DNA of 64,000 bases from Zhengitettix transpicula (taxonomy: Eukaryota; Arthropoda; Insecta; Orthoptera; Tetrigidae), in assembly GCA_037074705.1 (NCBI GenBank), contig CM073596.1, positions 11,116,001 through 11,180,000 of the forward strand. Direction: 5' to 3'. Position numbers and translations under genes: made by a program. The notes beneath the pieces are model-generated. The model did no database searches and was not told the origin of the DNA. It saw only the letters and a program-made list of their open reading frames with translations. This document shows positions 47,201 through 57,889 of the stretch, in pieces. Position 1 is the first letter of the stretch; the number at the start of each line of letters is the position of its first letter.

Positions 47201-48006
47201 AACTGACTTGTTCTTTTTATTTCTGAGGACCACGTCCTCTCGTCGTGTGGCCTTCTGTGCACTAGTTTCTTTTACACGAAACTGTACTTCTCCCGTTTAG
47301 ATAAGGCTGAACCTTTTTCAGAGATGAACAGAACCCAACCAGATACTTCCATGTAGACGGTTCAAACACCTTGCTCCATTGAATGAATGGATCGTTCATT
47401 GTTTAACTAAATCTCGTTATAATCGTCTTTTAGCTGTCAGGGAAGTGTAAAAATCAATTGGGAGAGAGAAGGCGTCTACTACTTCATACGAGTTTAGACC
47501 CAAAAGTACTCCACCTGAAATTTTGATGGCGAGTTGAAGTGGTCTAAAAACTGAAGACGCTACATTCTTTAGTGACAGCCGTCAATTGGTCATGGTTCTG
47601 TGGGGATACAACAGATATTTAGTGCAAGTACTTCTACTTGGAACGTCGCCGATGGCTTACCTGCGTCGGAGGGAGACGTCGATGGAGTGGACGAGGCCGC
47701 GGCGGAACACATGTCCGGGTTCTCGTCGTCGCCGTAGGGACAGTTGCTGTAGTTGTCGCAGGCGAGCTCCTTGGCCACGCAGAACGGTCTGTAGCGGGAC
47801 CTACTTCGGCAGACCACGCGGTTGGCAGCCAGACAGCCTCGGCCTCTGGTGAGGGCTGACACGAGCAGCAGCTGAGGAGCCCACGCGGGCAGAGAAGCGT
47901 TGTCCGGAGGCGGCGTCCACAGCAGAGACACTTGCCGACCTCGCATGCGATCCGGAGGGATCACGTCGCTCGCGCACAGCGGCAAAAGCGCACCGTCGTC
48001 AACCAG
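43323..48006 (-). CDS. Gene 2: LDL-receptor class A transmembrane protein with PPxY tail (3' two exons)
   Basis: Exons 47661-48006 and 43323-43642 join in phase 1 (donor GTAAGC, acceptor GTCGCAG), giving 220 codons plus stop; the 5' part is missing. The first exon ends an extracellular domain, possibly CUB (PQLLLVSALTRG). A six-cysteine LDLa module follows, with the calcium-binding run CDNYSNCPYGDDENPDMC. Then come a Ser/Thr/Pro stalk, one transmembrane helix (YLMLCLLVTGAVLLLCGLW), basic stop-transfer RRRR, a Ser run, and PPTY and PPPY motifs that typically bind WW domains of NEDD4-type ligases. The plan resembles LDLRAD4/PMEPA1 and CUB-LDLa receptors such as NETO. Assignment to either is an inference. 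Likely a plasma or endosomal membrane adaptor. Confidence 0.75.
43740..43860 (-). repeat. Hammerhead-like core motif in intron of gene 2
   Basis: On the minus strand: TGATGA (43813-43808), a GTC/GAC stem, and GAAAC (43791-43787). Surrounding 120 bp not otherwise classified. Confidence 0.35.
43912..44142 (+). repeat. TAGC-head family subtype III, short copy
   Basis: Head TAGCTGAGTGCCCAGCATTG, block CGGCATCAATGGCGTCAGTG, tail ACATTCATTTTTACATAT. Confidence 0.6.
44266..44293. repeat. TA microsatellite
   Basis: (TA)14, target of the adjoining LTR. Confidence 0.85.
44294..45181 (-). mobile_element. Solo LTR (family A) in intron of gene 2
   Basis: 888 bp, TGTAATATTATG...ATTGCTACA, ATAT on both sides. 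Homologous in reverse orientation to 8041-9466, including ACCTCGGATGATCCTCA and GGAACTCACGATTTGCA. No coding sequence. Confidence 0.7.
45188..45215. repeat. TG microsatellite
   Basis: (TG)10 then CATGTATGTG. Confidence 0.8.
45528..45988 (-). mobile_element. A-tailed retroposon copy 11 (first of a dimer)
   Basis: T-run at 45528-45533, TAGGGCAACAAGC..., through to TTAGTTCAAAAACGGAGAGG. Lies in the intron of gene 2. Confidence 0.75.
45989..46500 (-). mobile_element. A-tailed retroposon copy 12 (second of a dimer)
   Basis: Repeats the unit after about 460 bp and continues to CTGCGAGAGAATAGCCCTCGCA (5' hairpin block). Confidence 0.75.
46501..47660. other. Remainder of gene 2 intron
   Basis: No exon or repeat recognised; moderate GC from 46860. 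Confidence 0.4.
47661..48006 (-). CDS. Gene 2 exon (LDLa module)
   Basis: 346 bp, acceptor CGCTGTAG at 48007-48014, phase 0 in and phase 1 out. It begins LVDDGALLPLCASDVIPP; the cysteine pattern after GRGC is six Cys in 41 residues. GC-rich, unlike the flanking intron. Confidence 0.8.
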
Positions 48007-48159
48007 CTACAGCGCGAACAAACAGAGAAAAACTGGTGAACAAAGGCGGGCGGAAACAGTCATCGGATAGGGACACAGAAAAACCGTAGAAAATACGAGA
48101 AAGCTTATTAATTACGTACTGAAACTTATTGTTTTCACAGTAGAGAGACTAATCGACTT

Positions 48160-48405
48160 TATAATTCCGGTGTGGCGCTGCTTGTTGGATCTGGGTCGCG
48201 GGGTCATGTAAAGGTAAGGCAACGAGGGCGGGGATGTAGGAGGAGAAGGAGGAGGATCTGACCCCGGACCCTCCTCTGGCGTGGGACCACCGGCGGCAAC
48301 AGCGGCACTGTAACTCCTCAAGGCTTTCCCTTTCCACTGTGGAACGCGGACGCTAGGATAAAGCAAGCCATTGTACAAAGAGTAAACACAACACTCGTGG
48401 TCCAT
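48160..48405 (-). CDS. Possible exon, unassigned
   Basis: A GC-rich block 150 bp upstream of the LDLa exon. The minus frame reads KGKALRSYSAAVAAGG, then Pro/Ser-rich PPPSPPTSPPSLPYLYMTP. Candidate acceptors TTATCCTAG and GTTCCACAG are present, but I found no convincing donor. It could be the terminal exon of another gene or an alternative exon of gene 2. Composition is the only solid support. Confidence 0.25.
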
Positions 48406-48462
48406 GTCTCGTCGTTCCATTTTAAAACTGATTTTCTGTTGGTCTTTATAAATTATGGACAC

Positions 48463-49638
48463 ATTTTTGATATAACTGGATGTTCTACACCGTCACATCA
48501 AAATGTAGATAATTTAACATTTACTTTTTAAAGTTCTCCTAAATATAAAATTTTCTTTACCTGAAGATGTCGTATTTTGTTTGGACGAAATATCGTAGTT
48601 GCAGATATAAAATTATCGACGAGGTTACTGTCGCGCAAAGCAACAGGGAAAATACTGTTACTGTGACTACCTTAAGTACTTTCGTTTGCAGTAATTCAAT
48701 AATTATAATACGTCAAAACTTCACATTTTAAAAATTAAATGGCAATCTTAAGATCAGTAATTAAAGCAACCAACAAAATTTAAATTTCATTACCCCTGAA
48801 GATGTCTTTATTTTATGACGAAACGTTTTTCGTTTACACACACAATTTTTTATATGAAGAAAGTAATTGTAATTTTTTCAGTACACTTTAGTTTTCTGAC
48901 TTATATGTGGCCATTAAGATTATTAATAATCTGACATCAATTGAATCAGTTGTTTTGAAATACATAATATTCCCGGAAATAAATTGTAAGTATTTTATTT
49001 ATTTATTTAAATAATTGTATCATAAATTATTTGGTATCAGATTTACTTAAAACATCGGTTTTCTTAAATTGCTAGATATTCATGAGTATTTTATTTATTT
49101 TACTAAACCGTATGATGTTCCACAAAAGGAACGAAAAGTTATTTTGTATTAAACTGTTGCTGACCGTTTTATTTATTTTTTGATTCAACTGGCAAAGTAA
49201 ATATAACTATTAAAAGTATTATTTCTGCGAGCGTCTTTGATCGGGCTCCGTAGAGCATGGAAGCAAGGAAGTATCCTCGTAATTCTGTGAATTTTTGAGA
49301 GATTATTGCTGGTTGAAAACGAAACAGTGTGCTGACAATACACAAGAAGGGTTCGAGGTGTGTTTGGTCTGACGAGAAAGTTACACTGGTGAGGGAGATA
49401 GAAGAGAATACAAAAGACAAGATGGAGTCTCGGAGAGGATAAGTACCTCGTATCATATAATAGTATAAGTTCATATAAGTAAGCCGACTTGAAGGTCCAG
49501 GACACAGACGACCAGTCACATCATAGCTTTTAATCTGCTGGAGCATCATCGTAAGACGCCAGCTTAACGATCCTCACTTATACAATAAAAAACAATCAAC
49601 ATTTAATAACAGATGTATTTTTTAGTCACTATATATAT
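48463..49638. other. AT-rich DNA with two hammerhead-like cores
   Basis: CTGAAGA..GAC-GAAA at 48561-48590 and 48796-48824 (plus strand). No gene recognised. Confidence 0.4.
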
Positions 49639-50242
49639 TGTAGTGAATAACATCGGTAAGTGGCCGCCCTTTGTCCGCGGGCCTCAGAAGTAATTAATTA
49701 AACGGTCACGTGCGCCCGAGAGGCCCCAAGAAGCCGAGGGTACGCGTCCCTTTTTTTGCATCGTTTGAGGGGGCGGAGTAAGGATATATACTCCGCACCC
49801 GGGTGAAAGTGGAGACAGACAGAGAAGTGAGAGAGGGCTGAAAGTGGAGTGAGAGTGGTGAGAGGGTGGAAAATTTGCCGAACTGAAAGGAACAAAAGTA
49901 TTGGAGAAACGTCCATCGCGGGAGGCCGAAGAAGGAGATCGTGGGCTGCTACAAGACCAGTGATCCGCTGCAAGTCGGCTGACGCCACAGGTTAAAGTAA
50001 GGGTCACCATTATTATAAAGTGCCTTCAGAAATTAAGATTTATTTTACACAGTACGGAACTAAGCTCTGTTTATGAATAGAAACCAAGCCGCCCACATTA
50101 CCTTGTAGAGAAGGAGTATTTAATTAACAGAGCCGGAACTAATTATTGTTATTTTTTTTCAGGCTATATATATCTGCAGGCGCCCAATCATTTTTTTATG
50201 TAATAAAGTTTATTATATATATGATAATAAAGTCTAATCATT

Positions 50243-50245
<3 letters not shown>
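49639..50245 (+). mobile_element. Solo LTR (family B)
   Basis: 607 bp, TGTAGTGAATAAC...CTAATCATTACA, ATAT on both sides. A TATA-like GGATATATACTCC lies at about 49783 and AATAAAG at 50201 and 50227, giving the order promoter - poly(A) signal expected of an LTR. GC-rich 5' half. No internal genes. Confidence 0.7.

Positions 50246-50288
<43 letters not shown>
50246..50288. repeat. TA microsatellite
   Basis: (TA)n, integration target of the LTR. Confidence 0.85.
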
Positions 50289-50289
<1 letters not shown>

Positions 50290-50348
50290 CGAAATATACA
50301 GTAAACATTATTTGAATTTTAAATTAAAATTAAATATGAATAATTATC

Positions 50349-50762
50349 TGAAATATTTTAATCTTACAATAAATACATCGGTCACGACCCAGTAAAATAT
50401 TAAATGAAGTAACTGACAACAAAACAACTTCACGGCTTAGCACTACTTCAGGTGTAGAATGGATTTGGAGTATTGTACATAATTTTTATGTATTGCCAAA
50501 ATCTTATTTAAAAAATTGCTATATTGCATAAATAAATTTTTAGTTCAGCCCGAGCATGTCTTTGAAATTGTTAACATAATTTATTTATGACATCATTTTT
50601 AGCTGATATTAATAATAATGTATTAAAATTATGTATAATACTCCAAAAGTGCTAAGTCAAGGACGAAACTCGTGTAGTTGTATTTTTTTCTCTGTTTCTG
50701 TATTAATTATTTTCTGACATGTGGCCGATGTATTTATTTATTATTTAATTAAATATTTCAGA
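50349..50762. repeat. Fold-back element 2
   Basis: Arms 50349-50382 and 50726-50762 (CTGAAATATTT.../...AAATATTTCAG with AATAAATACATCGG). Inner arms pair GCTTAGCACT (50435) with AGTGCTAAG (50648). CTGAAG (minus, 50456-50451) and GACGAAAC (plus, about 50664) lie inside. Confidence 0.6.
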
Positions 50763-51600
50763 AAAAAATGAGGTCATGATTTCTGTAAATACTTTGACAG
50801 TGCAAGAAATAAAGTTGGTATTGCTTTTATTAATTACTAGCCGGGTGCCCGTCGCTGCCCGAGTTATCGTAATGAAACAGCGACATCCATAAGCCGGGAT
50901 TAGACTCTAATCTTGTTTTTAAACGCGTTTTTTTTTGTGTAACTCCCCTCCACGCCCTCCGTAAGGGTGCTTCTTGTATGGCTATACATTTTAATACCTT
51001 TATTAATTAAATTATTTAGTTTTAACTTTTCACTAAATATGTGTAAGTGTTAGAAACCGATTGAGAGTCAGAATGTCTGTCTTCTTTGCAGTTCAAGGCT
51101 GAGAACTATTGTGCCTAACTATTATTGCAGTATATGTTGGCAGATCATGTCATTCCGGACGAAATATAAATATAAATAAATTAACTTGAGCAAGGTCTAG
51201 CAGATTGTAAACAAAAAGTCGCCGTATTGTGTGCCACAAAGCCTAATGTATGAAACACGGTTCATTGTAAAAAATAAATGCAAAAATAACAAACTTCGCC
51301 AACTCTTCAATGAAAAATATCATTGTCGTTAATTTTCAACAGTTTGCACTTGAATTTATTCCCTTGGTCTTTACACATTTACAGTCAAATATGTGAAATC
51401 ATAATGATATACACACATAACCAAAATTATTCAAGAATACCACTTGAAATAATTCGTCAGTTTTAGCAAATTTAAAATCTATTGAATTATAATTATTAAC
51501 AAATATTTTGTATTGGTTTTTCCATAATTTTGTGTATCCTTCGGTGCGTATTGCAAGTATCACACACTCCCAAAAATGATATTATGTTAGTGAGAGGTTT
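50763..51600. other. AT-rich DNA with a TAGC-head fragment
   Basis: 50836-50990 is a 5' fragment of the TAGC-head family (TAGCCGGGTGCCCGTCGCTG). The rest is unassigned. Confidence 0.45.
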
Positions 51601-51606
51601 ACGTCC

Positions 51607-52035
51607 TTTATTTTTCAGTGGCAGTTAAGTCGCATCTGCTTCCTCCGTCATTAGGCAGATGTCTTTTGATCCACAAAAGCCGTGTCGCTCTCCTTTCCCG
51701 ATAATCCTGAAACCTCTCTGGACGTCCTACAATCGTATGCACGCAGCAGGTAGTTAGTTCAGTTATTAGCTGAGGTGACGCAAGTAGGTAAGACGGATCA
51801 CTGCTGCAGATGAGTGGGTGGGCGAAATGAGGTTGGCCAGATGTAGGGTAGAGCAAGGTCGTGCTGCTGCGGCCAATAACGGGACAGACACGGAACGGAC
51901 GCAAAACGATCGAGGCGCGTCGACCCCGTTGCCATGGCGACGCCGCACCTGGACCATCTCGGCGATTGACTGAGGAGCAGGTCTTTGTCCCTGTGCAATA
52001 TACAAACAATCTCTCACGAGCCCCCCCTTCAAATA
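51607..52035 (-). other. GC-rich island, unclassified, with an X-box-like site
   Basis: An open minus frame of 187 codons crosses this block, but its N-terminal third is AT-rich and no domain is recognisable. AATAAA (minus, 51612-51607) ends it. GTTGCCATGGCGAC at 51928-51941 is one base from the palindromic RFX X-box. It could be a promoter/first exon or a retroelement piece. Confidence 0.3.
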
Positions 52036-52399
52036 TTAATATGTATGTGATCATTTCCGTCGACATGAAGAAACAGTCTAAAAAATTATCACCATTATTA
52101 GTCGAAAATGGCCAAAGAAAGTATTTATAATTAACTAAAATAATAAGTTTCCCCTCTTTGTTTACGGTCATTTTATTAAATATAATAATATTACATTAAA
52201 TATTATTAAAGACACATGTAGTAAAGTTGAATAAAATAATTTAACAGAAAAAATGTTAAGACCCACGGCCATATTATTGGAAGTTGATAGGACGAACTGT
52301 AGTTATACTAATATATCAGTGGGGCAATCCGGTATAACAATTTAGAAAATGATATTAAACGTTTAAATGGGAGAAACTTTAATATTGCTGTTAAGAAAT

Positions 52400-53090
52400 C
52401 TATATAATAAAAAAAGGATGTATATTTGTTTGTATGTATGTATTTAAGTTAATCTCTATACAAATTTAAACGCGTGGACAGATTACAACAAAAATTGGTA
52501 AACATATTCTACAAAACACGGGAAACGGTACTTTAGAGATGAGAAACCCCTACAACAAACGTGTATAGAATTATAATAGAAAAAACGTGATAATTTTGTG
52601 TTAAATTACTGCGCGCCAAGAGACCATGACAAGAGAGAGACATTACTACGCGTTAAACAAAGGAAATACGTCCTATTTCCGTAATGAAATACAGCTGAAA
52701 TATTTTCATTGGATAAAAAGTATAATTTTATCCAGTTATACTCCATCGAATGAAAATAAAAAACAATACGAAATACTTTACTATCCTTGCGGAAAGTGTA
52801 AGTTAATTTTCGTGCCATAGTAGTGACTTCAATATGGCGACTATTTGTTTACATTATGAATCTAGCTAAGAATTTCTTCAATTTAAACTTTCGTATTGTC
52901 TGAAGACTGAGGGACAATTATATTCTGCCATAGTCAAGGAGTATATTTAAGTATTCTATTCGTAAAGAAATTCGAAGGTATGTTGGTTGGGATTAATGCA
53001 ATAAAATTCAATGTATTTTATAGCTGTTAAATTAATGCACTATCGGTGGAAAGAATGTAAGGAACTAGGAACAGGCTAGTGTTGATAAAT
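52400..53090 (-). repeat. TAGC-head family subtype IV, inverted relative to 24601
   Basis: Matches the reverse complement of 24640-25347 plus 26336-26378: shared blocks include TGTCTGAAGACTGAGGGACA, CGAAATACTTTAC and ACTCCATCGAATGA. Confidence 0.75.
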
Positions 53091-54931
53091 GAATGTATGT
53101 ATTCCTGAGAAGAATTTTAGTATGTAGACCTAGTCCTATCTGTTTTAAGAAAATATAATCTAAATACTTATTCCAAGGGCATATAAATATTTTATACATT
53201 TATTTATATTTATATATTATGTGCCTTAGCACACCTGGATATCTAGTAATTAAGTTAATTTTAGATCTATTATTTTGTAAATACTTAATATAAGAATGGA
53301 CATTACTAAATGACTTTGTACAAAATTTTACTTGGAATAAATGGAATATGAAATATGATGGAAGATGTCTAAATTTTTTCTGATCTAATCTAGAAAGATA
53401 TATGTCAAATTCTAACTTACTTCTAACATTGTATATGTTTCTAACATACTTATAACTTAAATACTTATTATAAAATAACACATCTGTGACCATGGGAGTC
53501 AATCGAAGGTGTCTAAATTTTTTCTATTAAATAGTTCTTTCAAATTTACAACATATTTTAATTGTATCATTAATAATATACACGTGAAGAGACCTCTGTA
53601 CAAAAGGAAGAAATATTTTGTATTTCAATTAATTGTAAAGTTTAATGTTTATAAGTACAATCTAACTTTTGGGCAATTTTCACTAAAATATTTAATAAAT
53701 TTCAGATATAGTTTAAAATTTTCATTATCACCATTATTGATTAAGGAAATGCTTAAAATAAAGTCAAATTAATTTCACTCGTCTCTAATATGAACATATT
53801 AGTTATGTATATACAATGGCGACAACTCAAAGAAAATATGTATAATATAATTTAGCAAAAGCTGTAAGAGATAAGTTGTTAATTAAACCTGTCTTAAACT
53901 TAATAACAATATCACAATTTCTACTTTGAATTGACAACTGGTTAATTTCCCCTAACACTTTAATAATTATTTTATATAGTTTTCATAATTAGTTCCTACA
54001 ATATTGATGAATTTATGCAACAACATTACAAATTCCCAGAAAACACAAAAATTCATTTTCCCTAACATTACTCTTACACTAAATATTTGATTTATACATA
54101 AAATAATTCTTAATGGTCCATTTTTACTGATTATGAAGCCTATAACTTATTTATCTAAAATTGATTTGTTATCCTGCCCTTTCCTAAAAATGTATTCTTC
54201 CTTTAAAATAAATAAAATAGTATCGATGCATGAAATATTTTAATTTAACCAACTGCAGTACAACTTTTTTTCATTTCAATTTGAATTTTTTTATATCATT
54301 TTATGACTTTTCATATATTTTCATAAAAGTTTTATTATTTTACTTAATGCTTAAACTGTAATTTATTTGAGTCAATTGAAATCTCACCTACACCCTCGTT
54401 ATGGGAAAATAATTTCTGTAGTTCATCACTTCATTAAGAAATGTAAAGTTTTAATTATATGTATTCTTTATGTTTAATACTTTTGGTGCTATGCTTTGTT
54501 ACAGATTTACATAGCAATTCTTCTCCATCTCCTGTTCTGTAATAATTTCCACCCTAATTGCTCAACATCTTTTCATTACCATGACTGGAAGCTGCATTAG
54601 CAAATGTAGTTGCCCTTTTTATAAGGGTTATATGTGACTCTACATTCCCCCATACAGAGAACACAGTACTGCATTATTGCCTTCACAATCATCTTTAATT
54701 TGTTATACAATAGGAAGACCATGGTTAAATTTTCTAAAATGAAAGATATGTCTGTTTTGAAAATAAACAATAAGAAAGTAGTCAAATACACAGAAAAGAA
54801 GTATGTATGTATAAATATATACATAATATATATAATATGTATATATATTATATATAATAACAGAAAACATTTTAATATATACTTCATTTATATCGATACA
54901 ACCAAAGCCAAAAATCATATCGCTGAATTTC

Positions 54932-54975
<44 letters not shown>

Positions 54976-55188
54976 GTGAAATGAGAATTTAATTATAATT
55001 AATTATTATTTCATCTAAATTGTTGCATGGTGCTGTCTAACGTCTGCACTTTCTTTGTTTACACTCCTGTCTTGTTTCCTTGAAATAAAAATTAATAGCA
55101 GCCTTGAATTAATAATAATAAAATTATAATAAAAAATACATAGGAATTTTGGGGTGTGTTCACATACATTTCTTTTCCCAAAATAATA
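53091..55188. other. Very AT-rich intergenic DNA
   Basis: Contains TA runs at 54818-54860 and 54938-54972. Short open frames are compositional. No gene recognised. Confidence 0.45.
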
Positions 55189-55434
55189 AAAATAGCCAAA
55201 TACAGGCAAAAGAAGAGATGATATACTACACAACATTTCTCGCCATCTTGTTCCATTCTTCAGGTGGTACGAGAACAAAAAACCTTTCGAGTTTTGTCAA
55301 CTGTATTGTGCAGTTGTGTCACTCTAGGCTCTTGTGTTTTTAGGTTTCTTAACACCTGAAGAAATGATCAAGATTTCCAGAAGCATTATGTGGTATTTAT
55401 ATCGTTATGTTTTTACTCTGTATTTGGCTATTTT
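55189..55434. repeat. Fold-back element 3, same family as 33925
   Basis: Arms 55189-55240 and 55379-55434 (AAAATAGCCAAATACAG / CTGTATTTGGCTATTTT). Two head-to-head core motifs: minus CTGAAGA (55263-55257) with GAAA (55239-55236), and plus CTGAAGA (55356-55362) with GAAG (55380-55383). Confidence 0.7.
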
Positions 55435-55546
55435 CTTATTATTAATTTTCCAAACAGACATTTTTCATTTTTATAATTTTTTTCTTTTTTAGAAATTTTT
55501 ACCGTGGTCTTCCCATAGTATAATGAATGAAAGAGGACTGTGAAAA

Positions 55547-55552
<6 letters not shown>

Positions 55553-55592
<40 letters not shown>

Positions 55593-55715
55593 CATTAGAA
55601 TATATATAATAGTGAATTATATATATGTATTATATATATAATTCACTATTATATATATATTATATAATATATATAATTTACTGTTGTTTTTTTATAAGTT
55701 GTCTCTCAATAGTGG

Positions 55716-55764
<49 letters not shown>

Positions 55765-55962
55765 TACATATATACTCGTATTTTAATATAATATATATGT
55801 ATATTATATTATATTATATAATTATATTGTATATTATATATGTATATTATAATTCACTATTATATATATTATAATATATATTATTATAATATATTACATA
55901 ATATATAATTCACTATTATATATATTACCACTATAGAGAGAACTTATAAATAAACAACAGCC
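55553..55962. repeat. TA-rich palindrome array
   Basis: A run of TA microsatellites and short palindromes. Outer arms 55680-55722 (TTATAAGTTGTCTCTC) and 55918-55962 (GAGAGAACTTATAAA) are inverted repeats around a 200-bp TA core. Confidence 0.65.
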
Positions 55963-56158
55963 AATTTGTAGTGAGAAAAATATATTTATTTATGGCAAAT
56001 TAACTACTGTGGCCACGGTCAAGGGAGAATGACCTGACCATCAAAATTTTGTTAAACTTCAACTTGAAGAGGTCGCAAAGTTAGCGACGAAACGTAGTTT
56101 AATTTCCCATAAATAAATATATTTTTTATCTGACTTGGCTGTTGTTTATTTATAAGTA
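55935..56158. repeat. Fold-back element 4 with a hammerhead-like core
   Basis: Arms 55935-56001 and 56092-56155 pair over about 60 bp (AATAAACAACAGCCAA / TTGGCTGTTGTTTATT). Inside: TTGAAGA (56064-56070), stem GTCGC/GCGAC (56072-56076, 56084-56088), GAAAC (56089-56093). Confidence 0.7.
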
Positions 56159-57530
56159 TTTAAATAGATCATTGGCCGAAAAATGATTGGAACCGATCAA
56201 ATTGATTTGTGTATTGTACGATGGTACATTGGTCACTAGTGGTCATAAAATTACTGATCCTTGTTGTCGCCAGGTAAACCACTCAAGAATTATTTCCCGA
56301 ATGCTTTCATATTAAATGTAACATTTTTATGATTGTTGGAAAAAATGATAATTATACTTATTATCCTTGACTTTTAAGTTAATTTGTATTTCATTGTTAG
56401 TAACTGTGCCATTGTTTAAAGTCGTATAATTGTGTCGCTACTTATGTTTTTTACACATCTGAAGACAGCAACAAAGTTGCCGAATGCGTTTTTAGTTACT
56501 CGCGTCTTTTCGGTCTATATTTTGGGCCATTTGATAATTTAATGTATTTTTTACAGACAACATATTTTGTCAATACGCTCCGTCAGTAAGTGGTGGAAAA
56601 TTATAAGTTTTTAAAAACGTATTATGAAGTTACAATCTTTATTTTTGCAGTGTGTTAAGCGTTTTATGTAAGGAAGTACAAAGGTTGATATTTTTCCATT
56701 CTTAGGGTACTTCACCTTTCGTCGGCTAAGTTCAAGGCGATGTAAGCACGGGATATTTATGTATTTTATACTATTTGTAGTTAATGTTGACAGGAGTATC
56801 GTAAAGAAAGGGTTATTAAATGCAAATACATAATTAAGGAGTTATTGCCGTTTAAATATTTGTGACGTCTTTACTCGTATGGCTGTTGCCAACTCTTACG
56901 TCTAATCCCCCAATTGTTGCCAACATATAAGCGTCGCGCCCAAATTCACATGCTAGAAACGTAAATTTTTATTCGTAGTTCATTTTTGGTATTGACACGT
57001 TAGAAGCAAATTAGTGTACTTTTTATTTACATTTGTAGGAAGTATACATATATGTTAGGAGTCTATTGCCCATGCTCGGTTTAGTCTTTGGTTAGTTTAA
57101 CCAGTTTACGAGTTTTTTTTCCCTGGTCAGTTGTTTGTTTAGTGTAGATGGCGGATATTCGTTGCATTTCTTAACAAAAATAAGTCATGTGTTTGACGAC
57201 TGTCGAGCCATGGAGCACCCGTAATTGATCTTAGTACTTTGGACCGGATCTTTTGTAATATCCTCCTGGATGATTCCTATACAGCTGCACCCGACCAAGT
57301 CAGGATCTTTTGTACACTAGTATTTTATTCCTGATGATTAGTTTTGATTTTAATCTAGCACAAAATACATTTGTGTTCTTATATTTGCAATATGTTTTCT
57401 TCCAGGCTAGTCTCTGGTCTTTATAGAGGCCCATCTTTATGTTTACTAAGTAGGAAAAATAATTATCAGATTGGAAAATTAGTTTTTTTTAATAGCATTT
57501 TAAATTTTGTAGATAAACAAAGTTAAGAAA
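56159..57530. other. Intergenic DNA with one hammerhead-like core
   Basis: 56459-56485: CTGAAGA, stem GCAAC-AAA-GTTGC, then CGAAT. Otherwise unassigned; may be 5' sequence of the Penelope-like relic that follows. Confidence 0.45.
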
Positions 57531-57864
57531 CATAAAGATTGTCTTAATACTCTGAATTTCCATAACGTTGTTTATAAACTTAGTTGCATATGTTATATCG
57601 GCCGGACTAAACGATCTTTCTTAGCTAGAATAAAACAACATGAAACTAATGTTAAAAATTCTCCCAATTACTAAACATTGTTTGGATCTTAACCATTCTT
57701 TCAATTTTGATAATACTATTATTTTAGATGAGAGAACTAATTTTAAGAAAAGATTAATCTCCGAAATGTTACATAGTAAGTACAACAAATTTTATTTAAC
57801 TATAAAACGAGACACTTCTGATTTATGTTGTACTGATGATGTTTTATTAAATAATCTTTGCTAA
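57531..57864 (+). pseudogene. Penelope-like relic 2: GIY-YIG endonuclease and C-terminus
   Basis: Reads VYKLSCICYIGRTKRSF (YIG at 57594-57602) then LARIKQH. After a one-base frameshift near 57640-57675 it continues FNFDNTIILDERTNFKKR and LISEMLHSKYN, the C-terminal block that follows GIY-YIG in Penelope-like proteins. The reverse transcriptase is missing upstream. Confidence 0.75.
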
Positions 57865-57889
57865 TTTATATCTTGTATTCGTATTCTTT

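Noticed and set aside
47586..47859. Plus-strand Arg-rich frames over the LDLa exon
   Set aside because: Antisense shadows of a GC-rich coding exon.
54597..54984. Ile/Tyr-rich frames around 54.6-55.0 kb
   Set aside because: Translation of TA microsatellite and AT-rich sequence.
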